Shown here: piece by piece, positions 1-8,461 of the stretch
Numbering within the stretch: the stretch's first letter is position 1
Layout: every line of letters begins with the position of its first letter
Assembly (NCBI GenBank): GCA_020634855.1
Contig: JACKAU010000010.1
Location: forward strand, 62,001 to 126,000
From: Anaerolineales bacterium
GTDB taxonomy: Bacteria > Chloroflexota > Anaerolineae > 4572-78 > J111
Direction of reading: 5' to 3'
Length of the DNA: 64,000 bases
Notes under the pieces: model-generated
Databases searched by the model: none
Told to the model about the DNA's origin: nothing
Seen by the model: the letters and a program-made list of their open reading frames with translations, nothing else
Translations under genes and position numbers: made by a program

Positions 1-619
1 GTTGAAAGTCAATATAAAACCGTACGGCAATAGCCCCTACAAATTCGTTGGTAGAAGGACGAACAATGGGGACGGAAATAACCACCACATTCTGCCCCGT
101 GGTAGGCTCCGTAATAATATCGGAAAAGGTAAAACTGTCCGATTCGACAACCGCTCGAAAGTACGGCTCTTGAGAAAAATCTTGGTTAATTAAATCAGGC
201 CGAAAGGGGCGGGTAACTTTGACAGTACCCTGGTTGTCAAGCACGATGATGCCGCCGTCACGATCGGTAAAGTCGATTAGTAACTCTCGTCCCCGCTCCC
301 GGATCACCAAGTCTTGAATGGCCGCATCGCCTGTTTGCATTTCCGGCTGATCGACCAGCACCAGCAACGCTCTGAGCAAACTCTCCATCTGCTCCGATAC
401 CCGTTCCGCCCCAACATTAGCCAATTCCTGATCACGGCTTTCGGCCAGTGTTTGCGACACCTGACGAAAGGCGAAAAATACAACACTCACCGCCAAAACG
501 GTCATGACCACAATCAAGGCTAAGGTCAAGACAAGCGCCTGTGAGCGTAATTCAGACAACCAGTTTTGTACACCCGTATAAAGACGTTCGAGGCCAATGG
601 TTTGGAACAATGTTTTCAT
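1..619 (-). CDS. Sensor histidine kinase, N-terminal part only (cut by window edge)
   Basis: Reading backwards from the ATG at 617-619 gives about 206 residues with no stop before the window edge. The start is MKTLFQTIGLERL, followed near residues 24-50 by a strongly hydrophobic segment (LVLTLALIVVMTVLAV). After it comes an extracytoplasmic region with the look of a Cache sensor: LVDQPEMQTGD, a conserved-style FTDRDGGIIVLDNQG, and EPYFRAVVESDSFTFSDI. This layout is that of a membrane receptor whose HAMP and kinase domains lie beyond position 1. The start codon overlaps the stop of the binding-protein gene (ATGA), so the two are translationally coupled and form an operon with the NarL-type regulator. 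The kinase domains themselves are not visible, so a chemoreceptor or cyclase output cannot be excluded. Confidence 0.75.
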   Translation of the reverse strand, partial: MKTLFQTIGLERLYTGVQNWLSELRSQALVLTLALIVVMTVLAVSVVFFAFRQVSQTLAESRDQELANVGAERVSEQMESLLRALLVLVDQPEMQTGDAAIQDLVIRERGRELLIDFTDRDGGIIVLDNQGTVKVTRPFRPDLINQDFSQEPYFRAVVESDSFTFSDIITEPTTGQNVVVISVPIVRPSTNEFVGAIAVRFYIDFQ

Positions 620-1950
620 GGTCTGGCTTCTTGCATGGTCTCTTGCCCAATCGTTTGGGCGGCTTCCAGGGCATCCGTTGGGCTGGCGATATCATAAAAA
701 GCCGCTTTAATGGCGTCGCCGAAGGCTTCTTCCGCTTGCGGGTAAAGATCGAGCCGGTAGGGACGGGCGGCGTTAAGTTGGTTGAAAAAGGGGATGAGCG
801 ACAGGTTTTCGGTAAATTCGGGGGAGGTTTGCAGCCACGTTTTGGCCGGATATCGTCCCAAACGGCGCGCCATCGGCACGGCGTAGCGATCACTGGTGGC
901 CCATTTTATAAACTCGAACGCTACCGCCTGATGCTGCGAACCTTTCGGGACAAAAAAGCCGCTACTGCCCAAAACCGAAGCCGCACTATCTCTGGCCGGA
1001 GTTCTAGGCAGTTGAGCCACGCCCAACGGAAAATCCGGATTAGTGGACTGAATCAAGTGAATATCTTGCGATTCGCCAAAGTACATCGAAATTTCGCCGT
1101 TGAGAAATTGCTGCCGTAAATCTTCATAATCTCGCGGGCGTGTGCTTGGCCGTGGCCCATAACCGGCCTCGACCATGTCTGAAAGAAACCGTAGCGCATC
1201 GGCGTTGGTTTGTTGATTGAGCGTCAGCGTAAACCCTTGTTCCGGATTGCCGGATAAGACATCGCCGCCGGCTCCGGTCACCCAAGCATATACGTACCAG
1301 GGATCGGTTGTAAAGCCCATCCCATAGCGATCCCGGTCAGGCTCGGTCAAAATTTCGGCGGCTCGTCTCAGATAAAACAGGTCATAATCTCCTTCTGGAT
1401 AAGGAAGATGAGCCTCGTCGAAATGTTCGCGATTATAGATGAGAACCAGCGTGTAAATATCGAGCGGCACCCCGTACCGTTTATCTTGCCAGGTAACCTC
1501 AGCCAGCGCCGAATTGAGAAATTGGTCAGATACGCCCGGTGCGGCTTTTTCCCATTCGCGCCATTGATCATCGAGCGGTTCAGCTAGGTTTCGACCGGCA
1601 ATGGCATATACATGCCCTTGGACTACATCGGGCGGAATACCACTTAATACCGCCAATTCCACTTTTTGAGGAATACTTTCCCTTACAAAGGAAAAGATCT
1701 TGACCTTTACCTCAGGATAGACCTGTTCAAAATCGCGAGCGACGACCTCAAACAGATCATTATCTCGGGTAAAGTCGAGATCGAGCCAGACCTCCAGGGT
1801 AATGGGTTCGGGGAGAATATTGGGATTGCGGGGGGGGAGATTGCTGGCGGCCAACTCATCCAAAAAATCATCGGGGCTGGTTGCTTGTCCGCAGCCCGCC
1901 AAAACCATAAGGACCAGGACCACCGGCAACAGAGCTTTCAGCGTGCGCAT
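616..1950 (-). CDS. Extracellular solute-binding lipoprotein, sugar ABC type (SBP family 1)
   Basis: The ATG at 1948-1950 overlaps the TAA of the upstream regulator gene (TAATG), which favours it over the in-frame start eight codons earlier and gives 444 residues. The N-terminus is a lipoprotein signal with the lipobox VLAGC (Cys20). The body has the fold signature of maltose-type binding proteins: LEVWLDLDFTRD near the start, a FEQVYPEVKVKI stretch, YGVPLDIYTLVLIYN and WVYAWVTGAGGD. No ABC permease or ATPase lies next to it. It sits between a response regulator and a sensor kinase, so it probably delivers ligand information to that kinase rather than serving uptake; this role is inferred from position. 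Usual length for the family. Confidence 0.85.
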   Translation of the reverse strand: MRTLKALLPVVLVLMVLAGCGQATSPDDFLDELAASNLPPRNPNILPEPITLEVWLDLDFTRDNDLFEVVARDFEQVYPEVKVKIFSFVRESIPQKVELAVLSGIPPDVVQGHVYAIAGRNLAEPLDDQWREWEKAAPGVSDQFLNSALAEVTWQDKRYGVPLDIYTLVLIYNREHFDEAHLPYPEGDYDLFYLRRAAEILTEPDRDRYGMGFTTDPWYVYAWVTGAGGDVLSGNPEQGFTLTLNQQTNADALRFLSDMVEAGYGPRPSTRPRDYEDLRQQFLNGEISMYFGESQDIHLIQSTNPDFPLGVAQLPRTPARDSAASVLGSSGFFVPKGSQHQAVAFEFIKWATSDRYAVPMARRLGRYPAKTWLQTSPEFTENLSLIPFFNQLNAARPYRLDLYPQAEEAFGDAIKAAFYDIASPTDALEAAQTIGQETMQEARP

Positions 1951-2636
1951 TACTCCGATCCTGTGGTGATCCAACCTTTGCGAACCGCGTGCATTACCGC
2001 CTCTGTTCGCGAATTGACCCCTAATTTTGAAAAGATGTTGGATAAATGGGCTTGGACTGTCCGGTCGCTGATAAACAGTTGCTTGCCGATCTGTTTATTG
2101 CTCATGCCTTGCCCGACGAGTTGCAAAATACCCAGTTCGCGGTCGGTTAACCCGTCGTAACTGTCGGTATTTTCAGTGACAACTTCGGGTAGGCTTTTGC
2201 CACTGGTAAACTGTTGCATCACTTTGCCGGTTACCTCGGGAGCCAGCGCCGGCTGTCCGGCGGCTACGGTGCGAATGGCTCGAACCAACTCATCGATTTC
2301 GGCTGTTTTGAGCAGGTAGCCGTTGGCTCCGGCTTGTAGCAAGGCAAACACATATTCGTCATCGTCGTGGGCGGTTAGCACTAAAATACGAACCTCCGGA
2401 TATTCGGCTTTGATGCGGCGGGTAGCCTCGATGCCGTTGAGCCGGGGCATGCGCACATCCATAACCAGCACATCCGGCCGCAACTCTTCTGCTAACTGCA
2501 CCGCCTCTTCTCCGTCCGAAGCTTCGCCCACAATCCTTAAATCTGGCTGCTGCTCCAAAAGTTCGCGCGTTCCCGACCGAACCACAGCGTGATCATCAGC
2601 TAAAATTAGTCTGATCTCTCTTGATACGTTACTCAT
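1950..2636 (-). CDS. NarL/FixJ-type response regulator
   Basis: 228 residues with an N-terminal receiver domain (acidic pair in LILADDH, phospho-acceptor Asp60 in VLVMDVRMP, Thr in VLTAHDD, Lys in YLLKTAEI) and a C-terminal LuxR-type helix-turn-helix (LTDRELGILQLVGQGMSN, then FISDRTVQAHLSNIFSKLGV). It is the first gene of an operon with the binding lipoprotein and the sensor kinase and should be the DNA-binding output of that three-component system. Its stop overlaps the next start by one base. Its target genes cannot be read from the sequence. Confidence 0.93.
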   Translation of the reverse strand: MSNVSREIRLILADDHAVVRSGTRELLEQQPDLRIVGEASDGEEAVQLAEELRPDVLVMDVRMPRLNGIEATRRIKAEYPEVRILVLTAHDDDEYVFALLQAGANGYLLKTAEIDELVRAIRTVAAGQPALAPEVTGKVMQQFTSGKSLPEVVTENTDSYDGLTDRELGILQLVGQGMSNKQIGKQLFISDRTVQAHLSNIFSKLGVNSRTEAVMHAVRKGWITTGSE

Positions 2637-2744
2637 AGGTACCCTTTTTCATTTTCAACACATTGATTTTGCCAGCAGATTATACCATTTTCGTAAAAGT
2701 AAACCAATACTCGAAAATGAAATACGCTCCCTATCCAAAATAGC

Positions 2745-2773
2745 TTGATTCACGCTGCTTTGGCAGGTATAAT
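2745..2773 (+). promoter_or_regulatory. Sigma70-like promoter of the SWIM gene
   Basis: A TTGATT hexamer (2745-2750) and a perfect TATAAT (2768-2773) are separated by 17 bp, 56 bp upstream of the SWIM zinc-finger start codon. This is the best consensus promoter seen in the window. The region 2637-2828 also has to contain the promoter of the divergent regulator operon, which I could not place. Confidence 0.6.
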
Positions 2774-2828
2774 ATAGGTAACTTGTTTTTAATATTCTTA
2801 TGAGTAGATTAACAGACGGAGGTGGCTC

Positions 2829-3176
2829 ATGGCGCGTTCTATCGCGAACGCTAAGGAAATTCAAGCTAAGAGTCGTCGCCACACCGTCAGGCAAATAGGG
2901 CCAAATTGGTATAAGGTGAAGAGCGGAGAGACCCAGCGCGTTTATGATGTGGTTTTAGCCGTCAATGGTGGGACGTGTACCTGCAATTGGGGCCGGCAGC
3001 GCCCGGATGAGGATCACCGTTCTGCTTGCAGTCACGTTGTAGCCGCCATGAACTATCGCGCGGCCAAAAAAGGCCGCCGCGTCTCAGCCTGGGACAGCGA
3101 AAAAGCGGCTCAACGCCAGCACCGGCCCATGCTAAAGATTGGCGATGGCTTGATCTTGACAAGCCGTTCTAGTTAA
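2829..3176 (+). CDS. Small SWIM zinc-finger protein
   Basis: 115 residues, basic. The core CTCNWGRQRP...SACSHV matches the SWIM pattern CxC-x(n)-CxH, a zinc-binding module found in bacterial helicase-associated proteins, transposases and small stand-alone proteins, where it is thought to contact DNA or protein. The ATG follows an AGACGGAGGTGGCTC ribosome site. It stands alone, with its own promoter and a strong terminator. No catalytic domain is present. Specific function unknown. Confidence 0.8.
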   Translation: MARSIANAKEIQAKSRRHTVRQIGPNWYKVKSGETQRVYDVVLAVNGGTCTCNWGRQRPDEDHRSACSHVVAAMNYRAAKKGRRVSAWDSEKAAQRQHRPMLKIGDGLILTSRSS

Positions 3177-3181
3177 ATACT

Positions 3182-3212
3182 AAGGCCGCGTTACTTAACG
3201 CGGCCTTTTTTT
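3182..3212 (+). terminator. Rho-independent terminator after the SWIM gene
   Basis: An 11-bp perfect stem (AAGGCCGCGTT, 3182-3192; AACGCGGCCTT, 3197-3207) with a four-base loop runs into seven T. Confidence 0.9.
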
Positions 3213-3241
3213 ATTTGCGCCCTAACTTTCGGTATCACCGA

Positions 3242-3730
3242 TTATTGTAATTGCTCCCCATTGTCCAGATGCAAATCGCAGCCGAGGTTATCAAGATGGG
3301 TCGCGACTTTTGGGGTAAAAGGCGCGATTGGACCTTCATACACTAACCAGCCCACAGGCCATAACGTGTCGGTGTGGTGGCTGATAAATATGATCTGGTC
3401 GTACTGCTCCCCAGGAGTTGTTGCCGTCGCCCTGCGGTTTCTTTCTACCAGTACACATTTGATCATATCTGAGGGGGGCGGGACTGTGTCCGTTGACCAT
3501 TCCCAATCGGTAGGGACAGCCTGGCCCATCGATGCTGAAAAGTTCCAGGGTTGAGTCGCGTTAGTTACAACTCTTACCGTAATCAACTCGGTGGGACGGC
3601 TATTTTTTGCAATGTAATCATTCAATTCAGCTTGCCAATCCGGTATCCTTTGTTGTTCAAATACAATCAGTGGGATAAATACACCAACCAAAACCGTAAA
3701 TGGTAAAGCCAGGGCGATTATCTTCTTCAT
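3242..3730 (-). CDS. Hypothetical membrane-anchored or secreted protein
   Basis: Start chosen at the ATG whose bases overlap the stop of the acetyltransferase gene (ATGA at 3727-3730), giving 162 residues. The N-terminus MKKIIALALPFTVLVGVFIP is a signal peptide or membrane anchor. The rest is a soluble region without a motif I recognise (TELITVRVVTNATQPWNF, YDQIIFISHHTDTLWPVGW). It is cotranscribed with the acetyltransferase. Function unknown. Confidence 0.6.
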   Translation of the reverse strand: MKKIIALALPFTVLVGVFIPLIVFEQQRIPDWQAELNDYIAKNSRPTELITVRVVTNATQPWNFSASMGQAVPTDWEWSTDTVPPPSDMIKCVLVERNRRATATTPGEQYDQIIFISHHTDTLWPVGWLVYEGPIAPFTPKVATHLDNLGCDLHLDNGEQLQ

Positions 3731-4266
3731 CGCCGGGTTGCCCACTCCGACCTTAGCAGGCCACACCAGACTTCATCGATAAATTCACCTCGCACGTATC
3801 GATTTTGACGCAGGCGTCCCTCACGAACCATTCCCAACTTTTCCATGACCCGCAGCGATGCATGGTTTCTCGCATCGGCCATGGCTCGAATACGGTTGAG
3901 ATCGGGATATGTTTCAAAAGCCGTGTCGATCAGCGCTCCGGCGACTTGGGTTATAAAGCCTCGTCCCCAATAGGGCCGAGCAATGCTGTATCCTATTACG
4001 CCGATTTGATTATGAAAATCGAACCGGATGTTGACGCCGCCGATGGACTTATCATTTTGGGTGATAGCCCAAGCTTGGTGTGTTTCTTCATCTAATAAAA
4101 TTTGGGCGGCGATAAATTTTTCCGCGTCAGAATGCGTGTAGGGTTGGGGAACCGGTAAATAGCGCGTCCATTCCGGATCGCTGGCAAAGGCAAGAACGGC
4201 ATCGACATCGGCCAGTCGATATGGTCTTAAGATCAGCGGGGCAACGTTGATTGTTTTAGGGAGCAT
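3727..4266 (-). CDS. GNAT N-acetyltransferase, RimJ/RimL type
   Basis: The ATG at 4266 has an AAAGGAGATAAG ribosome site 8-14 bases upstream; the longer reading from a TTG at 4296 runs through that site and is rejected. The 179-residue protein follows the RimJ/RimL pattern: LILRPYRLADVDAVLAFASD at the start, IGVIGYSIARPYWGRGFITQ as the acetyl-CoA binding loop, and NHASLRVMEKLGMVREG near the end. Such enzymes acetylate protein N-termini or small amines; the substrate cannot be told. Confidence 0.9.
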   Translation of the reverse strand: MLPKTINVAPLILRPYRLADVDAVLAFASDPEWTRYLPVPQPYTHSDAEKFIAAQILLDEETHQAWAITQNDKSIGGVNIRFDFHNQIGVIGYSIARPYWGRGFITQVAGALIDTAFETYPDLNRIRAMADARNHASLRVMEKLGMVREGRLRQNRYVRGEFIDEVWCGLLRSEWATRR

Positions 4267-4396
4267 GGATCGCTTATCTCCTTTCTTCAAGCGCAACGAT
4301 GACAGTTATTGTACGCCGAATTTCAAAATAAGCGATTATTTTTTATCAGCCATCCTCCGTCGCAACCGATTCAAACCTGCGATCATTTTGCCGGCT

Positions 4397-5746
4397 TCAT
4401 GACCCGACCAAAATTATAGGCAGATAGACAGCATGATCGAGCGGCGTAGTAACCGTCGAGCCATACTCATAGGCCCCAATATCGTAACCGAGACCGGCCG
4501 GTCGGCTGTGACCGTCAAGGTCGGTTAGCACCTCGGGTAAGGTCAGGCCGGCATCGACCGCCGGCCCTCCTTCTTTCAAGCGATAATCATTCGTCGCCAC
4601 GTCGATAAAAATTTCATCCGCCGTAGCAATAATCGAGTGGGTGTCGTAGCCGAGGGCCTGCCAACTGGCTAAATCTAATCCGTTGGTGTTGTCGGCGTTG
4701 TAGCCATTGGTGTTGAAACCATTGACCACAATATTGTAATCGCTTTGAAAGCTGGCTTGATCCGGCTCGGCGATGAGGATGCTGCCCTTCCAACTGTGTT
4801 GGTTGAGCAAGATGTTGTTGAAAATCTGATTGCCGGTATCAACCGTGTCGGGAATGTTAATCGCCCAACGAGCGTCGCTGGCCATAATGATGGTGTTGTT
4901 CAAGATTCGGTTATTCTGAGAGCCGCTGCCGCCATCGATCTGGTACAAGGATATGCCGCTGGCGTGGTTGTTATACAGCAGGTTGTTACGAATAATCGAG
5001 TTGGTCACGCCGTCCATATTGATACCGGACCCGCCGCCCGTCCCGTTTTCATAAATGATGTTGCCCTCAACCACCGCGCCGGAAATAATGCCGTCGCCAC
5101 CCTGGCTGATATCGCCGTTCATGTGAAGCCCGTTGGCGTGATTGTGGTGTAGCCGGTTGTTACGGATGGTCGGAAAGTCGCTGCTGTTGCTGATGTAGAT
5201 GCCGTGTTCGTCTTCAGCGCCGGCAGATTCATTATTTTCTATGAGAGTATAATCGCTAAAATCGGCGAAGATGCCCCATCTGAAGTTGTCGATGAAGGTA
5301 CAGTTACGGATGGTCACGTGGTTCGAGAGCGAGATGCGCAGCCCGGCGCGGTCGGCGTGTTGAACGGTCAGCCCGTCAACGATGATATAATCGGCTTCGG
5401 TGATAAAAAAGGCGTCGCGTTCGCCGCCGCTGCCCTCGATGATAACCCCGGCGCCGTTGCCCTTGAAGGTAATCGGCGCCATTTCGACGCCTGGGGTATC
5501 AACCGTGATGCCGCCGTCGTAGCTGCCGGGGTTGATCAGCACGGTGTCGCCGGGGCCGACTTGATTGGCGGCGTGTTGGATTGACTGCCAGGGCTTGCCG
5601 TCGCTGCCGTCGCCGGTTGTGTCGGAGCCAGTCCCGGCATCGACGTAAAATGTGTCGATCTGGGCTGCTGTAGTTTGTAGACCGATGATTAGTAATAAGC
5701 TTAGACCCAAGGTCAGGCCGGTGATTCGAACTATCCACTTCATCAA
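4397..5746 (-). CDS. Secreted right-handed beta-helix protein with YLPII-type tail
   Basis: 449 residues. A signal peptide (WIVRITGLTLGLSLLLIIGL) is followed by FYVDAGTGSDTTGDGSDGKP, a typical opening of DUF1565/pectate-lyase-like beta-helix proteins. Then come many N-rich turns of a parallel beta-helix (VTIRNCTFIDN, TLIENNESAG, PTIRNNRLHHN, SIIRNNLLYNN, NRILNNTII), and a RLKEGGPAVDAG/GYDIGAYEYG module. The last ten residues, VYLPIILVGS, resemble the tail found on many Chloroflexota exoproteins. Probably a surface polysaccharide-binding or -cleaving protein; catalytic residues were not identified. Confidence 0.85.
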   Translation of the reverse strand: MMKWIVRITGLTLGLSLLLIIGLQTTAAQIDTFYVDAGTGSDTTGDGSDGKPWQSIQHAANQVGPGDTVLINPGSYDGGITVDTPGVEMAPITFKGNGAGVIIEGSGGERDAFFITEADYIIVDGLTVQHADRAGLRISLSNHVTIRNCTFIDNFRWGIFADFSDYTLIENNESAGAEDEHGIYISNSSDFPTIRNNRLHHNHANGLHMNGDISQGGDGIISGAVVEGNIIYENGTGGGSGINMDGVTNSIIRNNLLYNNHASGISLYQIDGGSGSQNNRILNNTIIMASDARWAINIPDTVDTGNQIFNNILLNQHSWKGSILIAEPDQASFQSDYNIVVNGFNTNGYNADNTNGLDLASWQALGYDTHSIIATADEIFIDVATNDYRLKEGGPAVDAGLTLPEVLTDLDGHSRPAGLGYDIGAYEYGSTVTTPLDHAVYLPIILVGS

Positions 5747-5779
5747 ATTTCTCCTTGAAATTAAATGAAAATAAAATTA

Positions 5780-5806
5780 GAGCGTCAAAGCAGTGCTTTA
5801 TCGCTC
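5780..5806. repeat. Palindromic repeat, GAGCG-CAAAGC family, copy 1
   Basis: GAGCGTCAAAGC, a three-base loop, and GCTTTATCGCTC form a near-perfect hairpin. Similar hairpins with the core ATCAAAGC or GTCAAAG occur at 46014-46037 and 51322-51379. The rest of the gap 5747-6078 shows no gene. Confidence 0.6.
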
Positions 5807-6078
5807 CATAATTTCGGAAAAGTGGGTAAGCGTTGAATCTCCATTTATCAGTATACGGCGAAGTAAACGCTTCCTGAAGCGTACAAAATTCTTGTTTTTT
5901 GAGAAAAGCGGGTAGGAATTACGGGGGCGTTGATTAAAATCTAGGCTTGGATTCAGACTTGTTCGAATAGTTTGCCGGGGTGTTGCGCCGATCAATAATG
6001 CATTATTTTGTCGAGTTTTAAGCAACAAAAAGAGGCAGACCCACGTCTGCCTCCGGCCATTATTTCAATGTCAAAATC

Positions 6079-6867
6079 TTACTCGGTTGGCGGAAACGCC
6101 AGCACCGCAAACACGGCGCCCTGCGGGTCTTGGAGGTTACTAAAGCGTCCAACGTTGGGGATATCCATCGGCGGCATTAGCACGCTGGCTCCCAGCGACT
6201 GCGCCCGCTCGACACTTTCATCACAATTGTCCACGGTAAAGTAGACCGTCCAACTGGATGGCATATCACCCCATTCCTCATTGATCTCCATCATCCCGCC
6301 GTTATACCCCCCGTCGTTGAGAAAACTGGTATAGACTATACCATTGGGCATTTCCTGAGCATCGACCGTCCAGTTGAACAACTGCGTATAGAAGGCCGTG
6401 GCCTTTTTGGCGTCTTTTGTCGCTAACTCATTCCAACAGAAAGCGCCGGGTTCGTTCGCCAACTGGGCGCCGATGTGTTTCTTCGGCTGCCAAGCCGCCA
6501 CTTGAGCGCCGGTGGGGTCTTGGAACATGACCATCCGCCCCTCTTCCATCACATCGAACGGCCCGGCCAAAATCGCTGCCCCCAGCGAAGCGGCCTTTTC
6601 AGCAATACCATCGACATCGGTGACCGAGACATAAGACATCCAATGGGGCGGTACCCCTTGGCTTTGCTGATCTGCGTCCATGGGATACAGCGCCGCCACA
6701 TCTTTGCCCCGCACCTGAAACATAGTGTAGGATCCATCCGTAATCGGCAATTCAACAATCTGCCATCCAAACAACTCTGAATAAAATGCTTTGGCGGCCT
6801 CAGCGTCGGTCGTTACTAAATCGACCCAACAAAACGTGCCTGGTTTGTACTCAGTGAATTCAGCCAT
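6079..6867 (-). CDS. Two-domain VOC (glyoxalase/bleomycin-resistance-like) protein
   Basis: 262 residues made of two tandem VOC units. The first begins PGTFCWVDLVTTDAEAAKAF and ends GRMVMFQDPTGAQVAAWQP; the second begins GAFCWNELATKDAKKATAF and ends GRFSNLQDPQGAVFAVL. The duplicated (F/V)xDPxGA motif marks each half. Proteins of this shape bind metal ions or hydrophobic ligands; several act as hydroxylases or resistance proteins, but the reaction here is unknown. Single gene, ATG preceded by an AGGAGAGAA ribosome site. Confidence 0.88.
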   Translation of the reverse strand: MAEFTEYKPGTFCWVDLVTTDAEAAKAFYSELFGWQIVELPITDGSYTMFQVRGKDVAALYPMDADQQSQGVPPHWMSYVSVTDVDGIAEKAASLGAAILAGPFDVMEEGRMVMFQDPTGAQVAAWQPKKHIGAQLANEPGAFCWNELATKDAKKATAFYTQLFNWTVDAQEMPNGIVYTSFLNDGGYNGGMMEINEEWGDMPSSWTVYFTVDNCDESVERAQSLGASVLMPPMDIPNVGRFSNLQDPQGAVFAVLAFPPTE

Positions 6868-7031
6868 ATTATTCTCTCCTGTCGGCTAAAAATGAAAAAA
6901 TATTACAAACTGAAGAGGTAGGGGGGTAGATATTGTTCAAGGCGGAGAACAAATACCCTAATATTATAGAACATTTGTTTCGATTTGTCAACCTTAGTAA
7001 AATTGAGTTTTCAGAAAATGTCCAAAATACA

Positions 7032-7060
7032 TTGCTTTAATGTTAAAAGTGTGCTACTAT
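7032..7060 (+). promoter_or_regulatory. Probable promoter of the 7234 lipoprotein gene
   Basis: TTGCTT (7032-7037) and TACTAT (7055-7060) are spaced by 17 bp. The rest of the 6868-7233 gap is AT-rich with no convincing gene; the in-frame extension back to 7111 lacks a ribosome site. Confidence 0.4.
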
Positions 7061-7233
7061 GATTGCACGGCTTGTCATAAGTACGATAGTTAGTTGTTTA
7101 ACAGATTGATGTGGCGTACAGACTCTCTCGGGAGGGCTGTGCGTTTTTTATTTTATCAACCTACCACTTTTCCAACCACCGAACTACCCCCAACCAATTA
7201 TCCAAATTCGAGAGGTATGAGGAGACTGTTGTC

Positions 7234-8355
7234 GTGAAAACGACTCGTTTAGGAATTTTCTCTAATACATGGGTGACTCTATCAGTCCTGCTTCTCCCGG
7301 CTACCATGCTGCTTTGCAGCCGAGGCGGAGCCGCCGGTGATGTTGAAGCCACAGTTGCGGCCGGGGTGGCCGCTACCCAGCAAGCTCAGATCAATTTGCA
7401 AGGCACCGTCGATGCTGCTGTACTGGCTACTCAGACAGCCGGTCAGTTGGCGGCTGCGCCCCTCCCGGCATCGACTTCCGTCGCGGCGGCCAATGCTCCT
7501 GCCTCTGCCTCCGACTTGGAGGCGGTGCGTAACGTCATTTTGAACGAAGTCAACGCCGCTGTTTCCCAAGATTTGGGGCAACTGCAAACCCTTTTTGCCC
7601 CCAATGCTGTGGTGATTGATCGTGCCGGCACCCCCGATGACGCCAGCGATGATACCGTCTGGCAGGGGTGGGCCAACATCGAGCGCCGCTACCAGGCATT
7701 TTTCTCCTCGGGCGTATCGTCCTTGACCCTGGTTGATCTAGCGATTCAGTTGAACGGCAACCAAGCTATCGCCACCCATCAGGGCGTGGTTCAGGATGGC
7801 GTCCTATATGCCGATCAGGGAAGTTACACTCTGGAAAACATTGATGGGCGGTGGCTGATTACCCAGTTAGAGTATGGCGGCGCGGCCCAGTCGGCCGGCC
7901 AGCCGTCCGCGGCGATTCCGGCCAATGGACCGCCCAATCTGACGGCCAATGACGACGGGCTGTATGGCCTCGCGGTCGGCAGCCAGCATCGCTATGAAGA
8001 ACCGTGGGGTTGGGATCGCGGCGATCCATGTGAGGCCTGGGCCAACAATGATTTTGACGATACTAAGCCCAACTATCGCGGCTTCAACGTTGAACTGCTG
8101 CTTACCAACAATTCCGACAGCAAAGTACCCGATCATTGGCCGATCAGCTTTACGACGGCCAACGGCAAGAGCGTCACGCCCTGTTACTATGGTTACCAAG
8201 GATCAGGTCCGGAACCCGGGGTGACTCGTTCGGTCACCTTTTTTACCGTAGTTGAGAAAGATGATTATGTTGAAAAGATCGCATTCAGTCTCAACGGCCA
8301 AACGCTCATTCTTTGTCTCGACGGCAAGGGCGGGTGGCAGTCATGTGACGGATAG
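7234..8355 (+). CDS. Probable lipoprotein with NTF2/SnoaL-like domain
   Basis: GTG at 7234 is chosen because GAGGAGA lies just upstream and because the signal sequence starts there (MKTTRLGIFSNTWVTLSVLL, Cys28 in a weak lipobox). 373 residues. After an Ala/Thr-rich spacer, residues about 92-210 resemble an NTF2/SnoaL-like domain (VISQDLGQLQTLFAPNAVVIDR, WANIERRYQAFF, DGRWLITQLE). The last 120 residues contain GWDRGDPCEAWANNDFDD and CYYGYQGSGPEP, not recognised. First gene of an envelope cluster that runs to the Hedgehog-like protein; function unknown. Confidence 0.7.
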   Translation: MKTTRLGIFSNTWVTLSVLLLPATMLLCSRGGAAGDVEATVAAGVAATQQAQINLQGTVDAAVLATQTAGQLAAAPLPASTSVAAANAPASASDLEAVRNVILNEVNAAVSQDLGQLQTLFAPNAVVIDRAGTPDDASDDTVWQGWANIERRYQAFFSSGVSSLTLVDLAIQLNGNQAIATHQGVVQDGVLYADQGSYTLENIDGRWLITQLEYGGAAQSAGQPSAAIPANGPPNLTANDDGLYGLAVGSQHRYEEPWGWDRGDPCEAWANNDFDDTKPNYRGFNVELLLTNNSDSKVPDHWPISFTTANGKSVTPCYYGYQGSGPEPGVTRSVTFFTVVEKDDYVEKIAFSLNGQTLILCLDGKGGWQSCDG

Positions 8356-8461
8356 GGATATCAGAAATTCTAACTAATTCCCCAAAATTTTTTAAGGGTT
8401 AGACTACAATTCAATGTTAAAGTCTAGCTAAGGATTTTTATACAATAGTGAGGAGAAGGTA

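Noticed and set aside
2655..2894. Minus-strand 79-residue reading frame
   Set aside because: It covers the promoter and start of the SWIM gene, has no ribosome site and no recognisable sequence.
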